From Alitta virens (taxonomy: Eukaryota; Annelida; Polychaeta; Phyllodocida; Nereididae), in NCBI GenBank assembly GCA_932294295.1, contig OW028573.1:62411829-62475828 (forward strand): a stretch of 64,000 bases of DNA, given 5' to 3'. Made by a program: the position numbers and the translations under genes. A model generated the notes under the pieces. The model worked only from the letters and a program-made list of their open reading frames with translations, was not told the origin of the DNA and ran no database searches. Positions 37,601-52,600 of this stretch are shown here, in pieces; position 1 is the stretch's first letter, and every line of letters begins with the position of its first letter.

Positions 37601-40600
37601 GCGGAGGCAGCAGCTGGAGATGATGGGGGATGCGGCTGAGCCATTTGTTGATATAAGGCTCATCCGTGTATCTTCTACAGTCATAAGATATGGAAAACAG
37701 CCATAACATAGAGCGGCGTATGTGTACATAGGAGCGGGGATTCATGCGTCTCTCATTAGTAGGCAGCGACCCTTGTCTTCATACGCGCCTAGCGGCTCGC
37801 ACCGGACTATTTTCGGCACTTATCGCCACGCAAGTGCTTGCCACCTTGTCTCGTGGATGATGTTTAGGTTCGTGTGTGAGTAATTAATAAAGGGAAAGCA
37901 AAGACAAGCGATTCCTCGCGTCTAGGAAACCCTGTAATTAATATGACGTGGCACGTTTGAGTCCTGGGGGTGGATTGTGGGCAATCTATCACTGCAATGG
38001 ACACTAGACACACACAAGACAAGCTGGGGAAAATTAAGAAGCGCCCAAACGAAGCAGTTGGTTCAACCCGGAGTTATTCTTGATGGAAGAGACTCTGACA
38101 CTCTCATTGTACTTAGGCACTTAGTGAAAGGCCTCTGTCCCTCCAGTGAAGAGCCCTGGACAAAGAGCGGACAAATTAACGCATAGTCCGATCACTTAGG
38201 GTGGACAACTTCAGCAGACTGCATTAGGGGCTTGTGTTTGCGATCATTTTCATGCACTCTTTGTGGGCAAACAAGCCCGCTGAGTGGGAACCTATCGAAT
38301 CGCTTGTAATACACACAGACCAGGCCTGGTGCCGTACATCAAACTTAATGCATCAGAAATCCATAGCACAGTTATTGAGGCAATCAAATGCGATCTCCTC
38401 CAACGGAAAACATGCTATAAATGTTTCCATCTTGCGCATGGATTGATAGGAATTCAAGACTTAATTGTCTAAAAAGCATAAAAGTTGAGCGCCATGGATA
38501 TCTGTGGGAGGGGTACCCTTTTGGCAGCTGTCATGTTTGGCAGCCATCTACATGGGACTGAAGAGTTTTATGGTATGCTCTTACCGCGATATTTGAATAA
38601 GAAGTAGACAGGCTCGTTGGCTGCTTGGTTGTGCAAGATGCGCAGCTCTACGACGTTCGTGTCTGACGTGTAGACGTGGCGTACCCTTTGTCTGCCGCCG
38701 CACACAGTGACGCTGCGTCCTGGTGTCCTTTCTCGCAGTGTAGCGTAGACGCGGCATAGGTTGTGCTGCGATCCCCCGGCTACTGCCGAAGTGTGATTAA
38801 TCCAGGGCCGAACACCGAAGTCCAACAACGTCAGGTCGATCCGCTGTCCTTCCGGAACCTGCAACACGCAGAGAATCTCATATGTAAAGGTTATCTCTCT
38901 GGGTTCCTCACCTTACAGGCACTTATGACATGCCCATGTTGTGAGCAATCCCTACAGACTATATACTCAATCTACACTGCTCTAGAATTATGCTTTCACC
39001 ACATATATAAATGTAATCAAACAACATACAAGTACATTGTATACATACAGATATATTGTCTCTTCATTTTTGCAATATTCAGCATTAATATACATAAGAA
39101 ATGGCAAGTTGTGCATCCACAATCAACCTTCAAATCCCATCAAGATCTATGGTTTATATTTGGCCGCACCATCCTGTCATGTCTATGTCTCAATACTACT
39201 TGGTCTGAAGAATATGATCAGCTGCCAGAGACAGACGTCATGATGAAATGATAAGGCTTGGAGTCCACACCATGTTACACATCTACCCCATGTGTGGGGT
39301 CTTTTACTGGTCTCAGCATAGTCATCGAGTACAAGGAACCTCCAATGTAACTTCTAATGCGATCGACATCCAGCTGGGATGTAGCTCATGAAGATTGCCT
39401 GGGCGATCCAACCCGGGACCTTCAGCAGAGCAGGCCAATATGGAATTGGCGGATGCCGTAACCATTAGGCCACCAAGCTGCTGTTACATATATAACGGTT
39501 ACATAATTATGCTGTTACATATGTAACTTCCATTTATAGCACAAAATGGATTTTCGTAGAAGATAATTAAGGCGACATTTGGTAACTTTTGGATCATACA
39601 AGCACTACAAGTAAGGCCCTGTCGTTAAGCAAAAGTCATAGACTGAAAGCTGGTAAAAGTTTAGGTCTGTCAAGTTTTTTGACGTGCTAAAAAGCATTTG
39701 TTCGTCGGCAAGAGACTTCTCAGTTTGGGCTTTTTTTGTCAGTGTCCTTCAGCAGGAGACAGGCATTTGGTTCACACATCGTGCATGTCATCATGATGCT
39801 CATTCTACGGCCTCTGGATCCACCCACCCAACTGAAGGTCTGCCAGGGTCTCAACCTTGCTGCCTTTTAATCCTTTCCAACGAGACAGAAGAACTTTTTT
39901 GCTGTTTGCGATTCATTTCAAGGAACAGCATGCTTGCAAGTTGCGGAGGAACAAGAAGTGCAATTCCATCTTGACAATTCGAGCAGCATACGCGCAGTCT
40001 CCAGGGAGCAGGGCACAGGAAGTGGGTGGGGGGGGGGGGGCACCAAAGGGTAGGAGGAGGGTTGGATCTCTTGCACTAAGGTCAGCCAAGGTGATATCTC
40101 ATGTGCTGCCACCTAGCAATTGCTGATGTACCCGCTGCCAAGCATTCATGATCCACTGATTTATAGCTTTCCAGTCTGCCGATAAATTAGGCACTAAATT
40201 GAGTGTCAAATACCTGTTTGGCCCAATAAAACCCCTATCAGGCGGCCATGACCTTACTTTTACCTCCATCCTTATAATAAATCTCAGCCGCCATTAGGAG
40301 GCGAAAATTACTGCTGGCCGAAAGTTGGGAGCTGATAAATCATGATGAAATTATGGCCAATCTAGTTGTGTGAAGAGGCCAAAGCAGCGCAGGGGAACAC
40401 ACGCGAATTGCAAACAAAAGGCTCTTGCGTGTCCTGACCACGGCCGAACAAAGTAAAAAAAATCTAAGCAACAGGTTTTACTGGCTTTAAAATAGTACGC
40501 CGGCCCATGGAGCGATTGATGCTCTTTGGGAGGCAGGGAGGACCTGTCAGCAGGCCAACTTCATTCTGTGCACGTCTCTTTTTTTGTCATCTCCCAATGA

Positions 40601-43600
40601 GGATTCCCCAAAGAAGGGAGCTGCCAATGGGAGCGACAAATTTCCAACTCAGTCCTGTCCTCTTTGATAATGTAGTGGACCGGGGACGGGGTGAAACATG
40701 CCCTGATATTGAGAGAGGCTTTATCCAATTTTGAAAGAAGCCAATATCCTTGCATCATAGAGCCAGCCAATGGTGACATTCCTCTATTGATGACCCCTGC
40801 CTGGCAACACTGACCATTTGCAAGCCTCGAGTCCATTAGTGCGAATCCCAAGACGCTAACTATCGTCTCCAATCTCGTAAAGGAAATGCAGCATCTGACA
40901 AGAAGGGCTTGAAATTACATATGCTAAAAGATTTCCTCCATTATTGGATCGGATTGTTTGCCAATCCTTTTATCTGATTTCTTAGTTGGAATGGGAAACA
41001 ATGAAGGGTGCTATGGCTGGCCGGCTTAAACTGTCTTTAGGATGAGTGGTTGGAAACCAGTGAGCAGTTGGAGGCATCGTGGATGCACGGTGGAGGCATT
41101 GCCAGGCATCGTGGTCAATAAAGATGACAGTGTGTCAGCTGGGCAGGGGGCGAGGGGGCTGCTGCAACCTGTGCTGATTACTTGTGTCAGCGCGACAAAA
41201 CAAGCCTGAGCGCAGCATCCAATCTTTGGCCGCCCATCTCGCTGGATCACGCCTCTGGATAGAATGATATTGATGAGTCATTTTTCACGGCTACCACTGC
41301 TTCAATATGAGCCCTTACAGGCGGATGGAGTCAAGTGAGACTTCTTTTCAGGCATTCTCCGTTTACTTTGCAGCGTCAGGAAAAATCCATGTCCTGGGGG
41401 GTCATTCAAGGAGCTAGTCAGAGATGCTCGTTCTGCCTCCGCAACAGAGCGCCTCTATTCTATTATGCTCTTTGGTGTTGATCACAGACATCAGGGGGTC
41501 TCTTAGTTCTTTGTACGGCCTGTTTAGGTGCTTGAGATCAGTATGAACCCCCTTACCAGTGAGAAAATGCCTGTGTCATTATTGATCATGCATACCTTTT
41601 CACAAGCACTGCTCATGATATTTATGAGGAGCAAAATTTCATGGCATCATCTCACAACTAGTCTGCCTGCCAGCCACTAACAAGACTGCCTCCTTATCAT
41701 TCATCTAATTAACTGGGTACACTAGTCTTTCGTGCTGATACACAGAAACGTCCGCATTTCTGCTCAGCCAAAATGTATAAGTTTGTGAATTTGCATCCAT
41801 TAATAGAGCTGCAAGCACGATAAGCATCTTTGAGTTACAGACAACATTTTGTGATGATCGGCATTAGCATCCTACTCAGCATCCTTCAGCGCATCTTCCA
41901 ATTGTGATTAATTGCTTATTCAGTTCGCAAGAAAAAGGAAGGCAGGAGCAGAAATGCCAGTTTCTGCAGAATACATTGCTTGTGGGATGGGAGAGCTTGT
42001 ACAACTCTCAAAGGAATAATTAGCTGCCTAATGTTGAAATCATCATATGGATGAGATATGTGGGAGAGTTCTCTATCTGGGAGGCAGCTGGGGTTTCACA
42101 GAGCAGGCGATTGTGCATGGGTGTGTATCTGAAGTGGTATTAGATGTAGTATCGGATGAGACTCACAGGGGGAATAGAGGTACAAAAAGACAGGGGCAGC
42201 AGCAGTAGCAGAAGCAATAGCAGCAGCAGCAGCGCACGACCGACCCACATTGCTCCTCATTACTTGAGAATGTGGCCTGACAGGTAGACTAGTAAGACTA
42301 GCAAACGTCTACTGGCAATCAGGCAGGAGATGTGTGGCTGCCTTGGCGGCTTAATGGGGGACAAGGAGTAAGCCAGGGTGACGATTAGTCTTGTAATAAA
42401 GCGCCAATTCACGTCTAACTCATCACCAAGCTAGCAGCACCTCCTGCAAATGGTACAGCCATGAGCACCTTTGCCCTGTTTATAATGCCCATTACAAAGA
42501 CTGCTTATCAAGCCTTGCTCTTTCACACTACTGTTTGTGTAAAAACAAATCCAGTATCTTACACAGCCAACGTCAGTATTACTACAAGCCATCCGTTATC
42601 AACTCTGATTTGTGCCATCTATCACTCAGGGTATTTTTAGCTATACCGCCTGCAGAGTATTTGGGTAAGGTCAATTATAGATACTCCACAAGTAGCTTGG
42701 GCTCCTTTTAGAAACGCCATAAAGAAACTATTCACTAGGGGCAATATAAACACTTCTAAAGCAACAAAATTGCAGGGATATTCTTGATGTCTCACAAGAC
42801 GTGTTGGAATGCTTTGGCAAGAAGGCAGAATTGGGTGTGTCTGTTTACAAGCTACAAAACTGATAGCATCACTTGTAAAAGGTTAAAAGAAAATGTAACA
42901 CACAAATGAAAGCTAATAAGATTATGTTGCTCTTCTGTAATATTTCAGTCTTGGTCTGGGAAACGTTCAGTTACAATGTCATACTGTGCTCGTACTTGTC
43001 CTTGCAGCAATGTGCTTTTTTTCTACCATCTGTTGACTTTAGCTTAGCAATTTTTGCCTGTTATTTGCCACTTGTGTCACAAGATATTAGTCAATACAAT
43101 TCAAATGGTGCTGCATTAAAAAGCTCCGAAATACCATTGGGTATTTCATAGTGTCTCCTGGATCACCTCATGTAAATTTGGAAACATTACATCTGACAGG
43201 TGCAAGTGTTCCCTGTCTCCCTTTAAGCTGTTTTTTCTGCCATAAAAATCCCAAGCGGCAGATCGATAGGGCTTCAGGGAGGATTTGCACACATTTGCAA
43301 AATTTTAATTAGCCGTTTCCCTGTCATTGATCTGCATGAATTAACATAGGTCAGACAAAGCGCAGTGGTTGCTCCAGACAAGGACCACTGTGATCCTCCA
43401 AGGCAGACCTGCACCTCCTCCCCTCTTTCATCCAATCCCAGAGTCTCATTTGTACCAGCCTTTAGGCTCCTGATCCAACTCTTCAGTTCTATAGTAAGAC
43501 AGGTAGCATTTTCTCAGTGGGAAGAATGGAAAGATTGCAAATCAGTGTCACCATCAGGGACACTGGGGCGCTATTCTGTGATTCCATTAAAGTTAAGATA

Positions 43601-46600
43601 TTTTCTAGGTTTATCACATCCCCCCACGAAATGAGTCCTGCTTCCGAAGGGACTTGATGTATGAGTCTGTTTTTTTTATTTTGGCTGAATCCGAAGGTCC
43701 CTCTAGTCTTTGGTCTCTTGAAAGCTGACGACGTAAGCTGCTTTCTGTATTTCAATTATATCTCATTATCTTCGTTAAGGTCCTTTGCTTGTCTCCCAGA
43801 CAGGCAGCCACTGATGATATTTTGAGACTAAGGAACATCAGTGCGTCTGCCTCCTCCCTTGGGGATTGTGATAACGTAATGCAATTTTTGCACTAACGAT
43901 ATCAAGCCAGCATAAGTAATGTGGAAAAAGAAGGGCCTCAGGTACCTTTAGAATTCTGTCTTGCCTATACCTGATAAAGCATTACGAGTGGCTTTCCTGG
44001 GGGTGACTTGATCATGTGCCTAAATCTACCCTCCAGACCAAGATGGGAGTCTGACATGCTAGAGACGCCATGGCTATCATCTCTGCATCGGATTAATCTC
44101 ATTCAAACTTAATGCATTATACACAAAGGACAGCTTTTCCCATTTCTCCAATTCGGCAAAGAGACGGAGTACAGAAAAGTGGGCCACTGTCTCATTTGTG
44201 CAAACTGATGGTCCCTCCAGTTCCATGACATGTGTCAAGTACAGACAGACAGATAAAGAAACATGCCTAAGTGGTAAGTGATCAGAGTGAGTACTAGCTG
44301 ACTGAATTCATTTAGGTCCTGCCCAAAAAAAACCTTTTTTGTAATGCATTTTGCTGATTCAAACTAAGATCAGATACACTGTACAACAATAGTTCTAAGC
44401 CATTAACACAATCATATAACTGGTAAAAAAAAAACTAATGAAAATACCCGACCTTGAAATTAGACCTACAACACTATACTTCCATTTTTCGTGACAGGTG
44501 TGGAGATCCTAAAATATTGCATGTACAAAGAGCTAAAAGAACTGCGTAAGATCTCACAGACTCACACATGAAATATACCTGACAATTTCAAAGCATTGGA
44601 GAGATCGTTACTGTGCTAAGTATCTGGGTGTTGTGGCCCTAAATTAGCAGGATTAGGCCTGCAGTAGTAAAAAGAAATACGTATGTCAGCAAATCAAGAA
44701 GAAGCGAGCAGATAATGGTTCATACCTGGATCAACCAAGGTGAATCGGCAGTGCCACATCCAGAATCTTCAGTTGCAACACTGGCAATGTATCCAGACTG
44801 ACCTCCAACTGTTGTGGTAGAGCTGTATCTGCAGCTGTCGTCGTGGTGTGGTTTAGCCACTGCAACAGAAAAAAGGCTGAAGTAAAAACAGTTGTCAATA
44901 AAACCCCTAGATTCAATACTTCTAAATCGATTATTGGAAAGGGGAGATTTAAGGGTCCTATAAGGTTAAGTATGACAAGTGTGACAGGGGCTTCAAAGTG
45001 TTTGGAAGATGGGAAAATGACACTGTGGACAGGACCAGATAGCCAGTGAACCGATGAAACAAGAGAGAAACAAATGTACAGCAAAACTGCAGAAGAGAAA
45101 CAGACGCTCAATTCCAAGCAAAAAAGCAACACTAGACCATTTTGAATGAGCTGCCATTCAGACAATGAGAATTTTTACACAAGGACACCATATACTACAC
45201 TGTCCTTATTCATTGTGCTATTTCAGCCCACTGAAACGAGTTGAGCTTTTACGGGATATAGTTAAAAAGGACATTTAGGGCAAAATATTCTGTAACACAG
45301 TATCAAATGACGCTACTGCACTTCAGAACTTTAAGCACATAAGCTGGCACAGATTTACCTGTCAAAATATTACTAAAGCGCGGATGCAACATCAAAGATG
45401 CTCTGCAGCTGATGGTGTGCAAATGATGCTACAAGCAGCGAGCGTTTTGATGTGTTAAGAGATAAATTGTCTCAGATGTTTGATATTAAATATTCTTATT
45501 GTACGAACAACACAGGGCGGATTAGAAGGCATTGCAATACTCCGTGTAAACGTTTATGCGTCCTCCTGTGTGTTGTAAATGAATTTAGGGGGCAAATTAG
45601 AAGCTGTATTTGCCTATTTAGCGTTTCGGATAGTTCTAATTAGATTACCAGGCGCCTGACAGCCATGCCACTTGTAGCATAAGGGTAGGTAAGAGTGTGT
45701 GTCGAAAGAGAAGACGTCAGCATAAATAGAATAAGCTAAAGCAAGCCAAGGCAAGAAACATCATGCAAGAGATGAGCAAGATTTAAGATGAAGCCACATC
45801 CCTTGAGGCATGAAGTAACTTCATAGTTCCATGCCATATTAGGCAAGTTAGCGAGCTGTCCTGCTTTAGCTAGTTGACGAAGATCATCCCCAACGTAGCC
45901 CAGATGAAATGCAGGGGGCCACAGTCTCGTCAGGGAAATTAAACACGGGCCGAACGTGCGCTGACACACCCCCGGAAACACGTGGTCCCTACCCAATGTT
46001 TATCTACCATAGCCAGTTAAGATTCAAACACAATTGTTTACTTTAATTAATTATTCGTTTAACTCCAATGTGCCTAGGTTCCTTTGAGTGGTAATATGTT
46101 AAGATTTTTTGTCCTTCACAACAAATGGCTGAGCCGCTCTCCGAATAAAACAGTAAATATCAGCGTGATGCAATTGCCATTTTGCCTATCTAAACAACAG
46201 AAGAACAAGCAAACCGGAGGATTGTAATTTCCATGCATAGAACATAACAATGATTTTAGAAAGGATTAATTAATCCCTGGGCTCACATTTCTTTAATGAA
46301 ATAGATTTTTGTGGGATCAAAATGACGAACGTCATTAAAGAATGAGGCAGTTTGTACTAAGAAGTACGCCCAAAGTGGCTAGCAAACTCCCAGGCAAATA
46401 AGGGTGCCTGATTTGTCGATGTCTTTTCTTGTTAGTCTTTGGGAGATGTCTGGTGGCTTGCATGCCTGACAGGAAGTGTACGATGGGATCAGATTTGTCC
46501 TGAGTAGTCTCCTTGGCAGTAAAGAGGAAGTGGAGGCTCTCGTCAAAGTATAATCATAATTCAGCCAGTTAGACTGCTGGTGGATGCATTAGTGTAGGGG

Positions 46601-49600
46601 CAGGACCAGTAGAAGCAACGGATCTTCCTACAAACCACGGCCCTGAAATCATTTTGATCTCTGCAAATCTTGTCACAGGCCACATCTTAATGGATTTTTT
46701 GCATGAACACGAAACGGCTTTGAATTTCTATTTAGGTGAAAGGGAGGCTGCAGCAGGGGATAGCATCCGGCAGGTTATGATTCTGTTTAATGGATGCGGA
46801 CCTCCCTCACAAGTGTGTGTCATTAACCTCGATGGAACACAATCCTGCCCTTCTACTAAATTAACACGCAGCCTGTCACCTTACAAAGATCAGCTTTCAT
46901 GTAATCGCCTCTAATTTGCTTGATCATTTTCTCATTGTACTTATACCAGTAGTGGGGGCACGATTAATCTCTTAGTTTCAGGTTAGAGTGAGGCCGAATA
47001 ATGCTGGCTCTCTCTTTGATGTTTAGAAATAGCAGCACAGTTCTCGTGTGCAAAAAAAACTTGCAAGTTGTGGGGCGCTGATCACTACTACCCACACTTC
47101 GTTCATGATGACACAACAAAGCATTTAACCCCTGCTGATGGCCCTTGATGATGGGGATGATGGAGATGTGAGTTGTGTGTGTGACTGAGTGAAAGAGCAA
47201 AGGCGTGAAGCCAGAAAAAAGAGAGCATAAGACTGGAACAATCATGGCGACCAGTCTATGCAGAGCCTCATGTGGCTTAATGGGAGGACTTTCAAGTGAG
47301 GGTGTGTCCCTCGCTGCCTTTTATGACAGTGTAGCAGGCTAACTACAAAAACGCCTCCGGTTCCTGTCTGTCACCCCTTCCTTTGGCACACCCCTTCACC
47401 CCCTGTCACTGTCGAGCCCTGCCAAGCCCTGCAACGTTGTAAGTCGTCCTCTCTTGTAATTATCGCCCATTGGCAGCTGATAATATTGCCCCCAGCTTGC
47501 TGGGAGGAAAACCCAAAGCAAAGCAAAGCAAAACGCCAATATGTAGACGCCACAAGCCCAGGCAAAGACAATGGTTTAGAGTAAGTTGGGGCCCCAGAGC
47601 CTGTCGGTTTTTTCAAAGGTCAGTGTTGCAGATCAACATGATAAGGGCAAGAATTTTACGAGCTGCGTGGCAGAGTATGGATTGTTTTCAAAAGTTCAAG
47701 TCCATAAATCATTCATATGCGCTTGTGAATTGTTGATCCCGTCGTTGGTTATCTGTGCAAAGATTTTACATTGATGCGCAATATCCCCTCAGGCCTCCAA
47801 TCCTGAGCTACGCAATCTCAGCATCCCAGTCTCTTCGAAATGAGCCTACGTCACCACATCATCATCAAAGTACTCTCTGACACTTTGTGTACCACGTCAC
47901 CTTCCAGATCATGGAACAAGAATAAAAGCCAGGGGCTGGCTTTGTTCTGGTGCGTCCTCACCTAGATGATATGAAACACCACTGTGTTTGCATATTCAAC
48001 ATGACGGGGATTATTTACAAGATGTGTAGCATTCATTAGCAGAATACCGGGCTTATTCGAGTAATAGGAAGTAATAGGAGGCAAATTGATTCCTCCACAT
48101 TAAGCATCCTTTGATGAATATGACGCATTACGTAACTCAAGTCCTAAAAGCTGTAAGACTATAGCTTCGCCGGCATGTTGGAATTCTGCTATGGCAACAC
48201 ACCATCATTCTCTTTGTCAAACGGCTGAATGTTTTAATTAAGAGTAATTGCAGTCGCTCTACCACCTAGGTGGAATGGCAACCACAATAAGACAGTAAAG
48301 TTATGCCTAGCTGTGGAGGTGTTGGTGCTGTTTAAAAGGCTGGCTGCAGTTAATGGCAAACTCTGTTGAAGCTCAGGTGTTTGACAACGATGCATGAGCT
48401 AATTCAAATTCACACAGTGAATATTTCAACAAGAGAATCTGTGGCACAGCAGGTGTCATGGACTGAATGCCTACTCAAAGGTAGACCGCTGTTCTGTGAA
48501 AAAAATTACTAATTCTTGGCTGGCTTTCTGGCATGGATACGACCACGCAGGTTGCAATGAATAGTCAGTGTTATTTCTGTTGCAGCATGGATGCCAGATA
48601 ATGAGTAAGATATCATTAAGCGCACATCACATTGAATAAGGTTCGTTTAATCAAGCAGACAAGAAGATCAGAGAAACTCCGACAAGCCGCCCTCTCAGAG
48701 AGAAGTTTTGACTCGTCAAAACTCACTGAATTACGGGGACCAAATGCTTCACAGGAATTTTGATATATCAAAATTCTCCCTAACAAAGTCAGTAGTGTGA
48801 CAGATGAAGAACACGGGCCTCAATTATAAGTTGGATTCATATTGCTGTCATAATGGTCTAATCTTGGAAAAGCCAAATTACCCCTTGCAAGTACCTGCCA
48901 TTGTTCCAGCTTGTCGCCTCTGATGAATTGTTGGCAGCATCAAAAACCCTTGTTACGAACAAGCACCAGGGTGATGTACGGTGAAGGACTTCAGTTTTGA
49001 TTAACAGGGCAAGATGATGGAATCAGCAGCATTGTCATCGTCAGTGTTGCTGCAGCAGCATCTCAATCAAGGTGATGGTCTGTTGCTGTCTTGGATGTGT
49101 AAAGAAGGATCAGTGTGCACTCGAGTGCTCTCCTCTGGAACCTATCTTGCTGCTCAGACCAAGTTCTTGTGCAAGTTATCACACCATCTCCTGAATATAC
49201 AATACAGTGTGTCCTCCCTGATACTTCTTATCATATTTTCGCAGGGTTAAGCTTATTTATGCAGACCTTGAGCCTTGGGTATTTTTACACTTCTGAGTTA
49301 TTTTTTAATCCCACTCCATATGGAGTAGTTGATTTCAATTTGATGGCTCCTATTCATCTACTGTTCTGAATTTAATGACTTCTGATCAACGATAAAAGAC
49401 CGTTATTATTCCATAAATCAGTTTGAGGCAATTTTGATTGAACTAGCTGCCTCAATATACGCCATCAGTCGTTGATATTACGTATGGCAACACAATGGCA
49501 AATGTCTGTTTTGTAATAGTTTGTCCCCATTGGCTGATTCAATATTGAGATGATCTGGGCCATTTTTTCCTGATGTTTTTCATAATTCTGCTACTCTTAG

Positions 49601-52600
49601 CAGCAGTGTTTTCACTGATACAGCATCCGACAGCAGCTTGGGCTTGAGCTTGATACATGACATTGCGGGGTCCGTTGCGGGTGCCTAAGCAAGGCATTGG
49701 GGCAGGTCAGTCCGGCCGATGCTAGGTTGTTGTACTTGCAGGCTGGCTAGTCATGTTGTAGACGCTTGGCCCTTCTGACTGGCCCTCTGACTGGCTCGGA
49801 ATTGGCAATACGGCAGCAGTGAGGGAGATAGCGGAGGCATTGGGTGATAGGAGGGAGGCAGTCCCGCTCTCTGACATCCGCCAATGATGCCGTGATTGAT
49901 GAGAGATCGGCAAAAGGCAAAGTCCTTATTCATTGGTCATTGCACAGGCAGGAGCCTCATTCTGCCACTGTGTCTTCCCCACTGCTCCTGTCCGCTCAAT
50001 ACCATCCCTTGCTCCACAACACTGCTGGCCCACCACACACGTGGAATGCAAATACAACTCATACATGTCATGAATTAATGGCAGTAGATTCTATGTGTCT
50101 CTCGCCAATCTATCTTTGCTTTGGGTAAATTTTCATACTTCAAATATTCTGACAGTAACTCGGATTGACCTGCATTTGGTTTGGAGTTGCCTTGCATAGT
50201 GAAGCAGACGTTAGTTGACAGCGCATTAGCATGAATGCAAGGGATATAATGTATTGGATATGAGAATTGGGAAGACACATGGCAGGGTCTCCTGGAGGGT
50301 GCAGCCTCTCCTTCTAGGGGCCCGTCCCGCTTGCCCCCCGGGAGGCTCTAGTTACCTGCTGTCTACCCGCCCATTCTCCGAGTAACCCAGCCCAATATTA
50401 AATCCGCAGATACGGCTATGACACGAAATGTATCTCTGCCGTCATTTACCCGTGTAACCTAGAGGTCTGCAAATGGAGAAATAACTGTTGCTGAAAGGTC
50501 GCTGTAATTGCCTTGGGCGAAGTGACATTCGCTGTCGAGAATTCCTTCCAGGAGCATGGTCCGTGGGTTGCGTTACAGATAGATCTGGCGTGACTGGCTC
50601 CCTGCGCCATCAGCGTCTTCTCATAACGTCGACAATGCCAGCCCAAGCCTAATTATCTTTTTATATGAGCGTCATGCCGCTTCATAACGTCCTGACGTAG
50701 TTGTTCCTCTCTTAAGTGACACATTCCAATCTTATGAGGTTCCAGCAACTTGGCCGTCTCTGGCTGCCTTGTTACTCATAACAGAGCCGGCTGGGGGCAT
50801 TATCAATGTGATCTTTGTTAATCACATGGGACATCTTTATCAATATGGCATGGCCCCGAGACAAGCCCAGCCATCTAGCTGATGACAAGGACACAGCCAT
50901 TGCCCTCCGCCTAATTGTTGACTTACTTGCATATACTCACTGCCTAGCATTTCCTGTGGCCTGCAGCAGCACCGTGCTTAATATCAACAACCATATCAGG
51001 CTTCTGCAACACCACGTTGTGCATCATACACGAGCACCATTGGCAAATTGCTGCCGTCGCACAGTGCTTGAGCCGCTACACAGCGTAAAACCTCGATGGA
51101 CAGTTTGGAGAGCCCCCCCCCCCCCCCCTCGTACTGTACTGAGCTGTCCAGTCACTGAGTGCATTGTTTTTAGTTGGTTTTTTTTTTTTTTTTGGATGAG
51201 CTAGGATGTCTTACTCATTCTGAACCGAATGCCCTTCATTTTATGGCTATATACCTTTGATGACGTTTGCAGTAAACAACAAACAGTAAAGACAAAGATC
51301 TAAAAAGATCTTCCAATGTGAGAGAGACACTTGAACATAAACATAAAACATGAAAAAGAAGACTAAAAGGCGGAAAATAACATAATGCGGAAGGCTTTAG
51401 CATTATGAAAATTCTGTGCTAGTATTAGTTGCAAAACAACAAACAAATGACCTTGGCCTTGACTGAGGACCTAACTTATTACTATAGGAGTATTGAAAGC
51501 TATAGGAGTATTACAATACAGCTAATGTTTCAAGTCAAGCAATAACCCCTCTGAACACTGCAGTGATGGGGAGACATCCTATCTGGCTTCAGTGAATTCT
51601 AGTCATAGAGGCAGACAAAGATGGGGAGGCAAACGACATCAGTGCACAAATCGAGAAAGATGAGGCACCGCATGCATTTTCTTGATGCAGCAGCAGCAGC
51701 AGCAGCAGGCTGGAGCTGTCGCTATATGCAAGATTTACATCCTTCTTGTGCCAGTTCATTTCAAAGTCATCCTCAGCAGTGCGATTCATCTTCGACATTC
51801 GGGTCTCTAATTAAAGTAGCCAAGCTATACGTGAAAATCCTATTCGTTGTTTTACCACAGAAAAAAAAATAATGAAGTAAAAGAGAAAAAAACCCACACA
51901 GAGATATAGTGGGAATGATTTAAGCCACAAAGCCTGGCACCACAGCCCCGTTGGGGTTACTAGGGACAATTAACTTGGCTCTGGGGGACTCAGAATGACA
52001 TCTAGTGTCTGTGGCCAGCACACTGCATCCAGTTGTCATAGTGCCCATTCTGCATACACTTATCAAGCAGAAAGGTTATTGCTGGCTTGCCGGGCAATAT
52101 ATGCAACGATATCATAAAGCAGTGTGAGATAATTGACATTTTACGGCCACATTATCACTGATGTAGCACTAGTAGCAATGTAGCTACTTTTCCTTCTGTT
52201 TCATCATATCCCACACCTCCCCTTAATTGCTATATGATATGTAACTAGCGTAGTTGCTGCTGCAGTTGCCCAACCAGTCTTGGTCTATTGTTTAACCAAA
52301 TACAGTTGATGTTGTTTTCTCAGAGCATTTGTACTGTGTATCACGCACAACTGCGTTGTTAGATAAACCAAAGTCACTAGGCAGGGGTTCCATCTAGGTA
52401 ACATCTTGAACAGACATATTGCTCCAGTACAATACATTTCACTCGCAGCAAAAACACATCTTTGCACCCAATGAAGGCTGTGTATTATATGGGACTGTTT
52501 GTGCTTCCCCGAGAGATAGTATTTCTCCCTAGAAGAGCAGTTTGGCAACTCATAAAATCAGCCCAGAATCGTACACTTGCCAGTAAGACAGCAGACAGGC

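Larger units (their letters stand above)
38859..44725 (-). other. Receptor intron 3 (inside the CUB domain)
   Basis: 5.9 kb, GTATGA to TTGCAG. Contains SINE copy 4, a poly-G run, a CAG array and two complex unique segments listed separately. Confidence 0.75.

Noticed and set aside
37198..37706. Two overlapping 122-codon plus-strand frames in receptor intron 4
   Set aside because: Two frames open over the same bases with no domain; probably low stop density in GC-richer sequence.
38763..39251. 162-codon plus-strand open frame
   Set aside because: It is antisense to a CUB exon at one end and runs into a SINE at the other; no protein feature.
44731..45165. 144-codon minus-strand open frame with hydrophobic runs, first read as a membrane protein
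   Set aside because: It overlaps the CUB exon in the wrong frame; splice sites and phase select a different frame there that continues the CUB domain.
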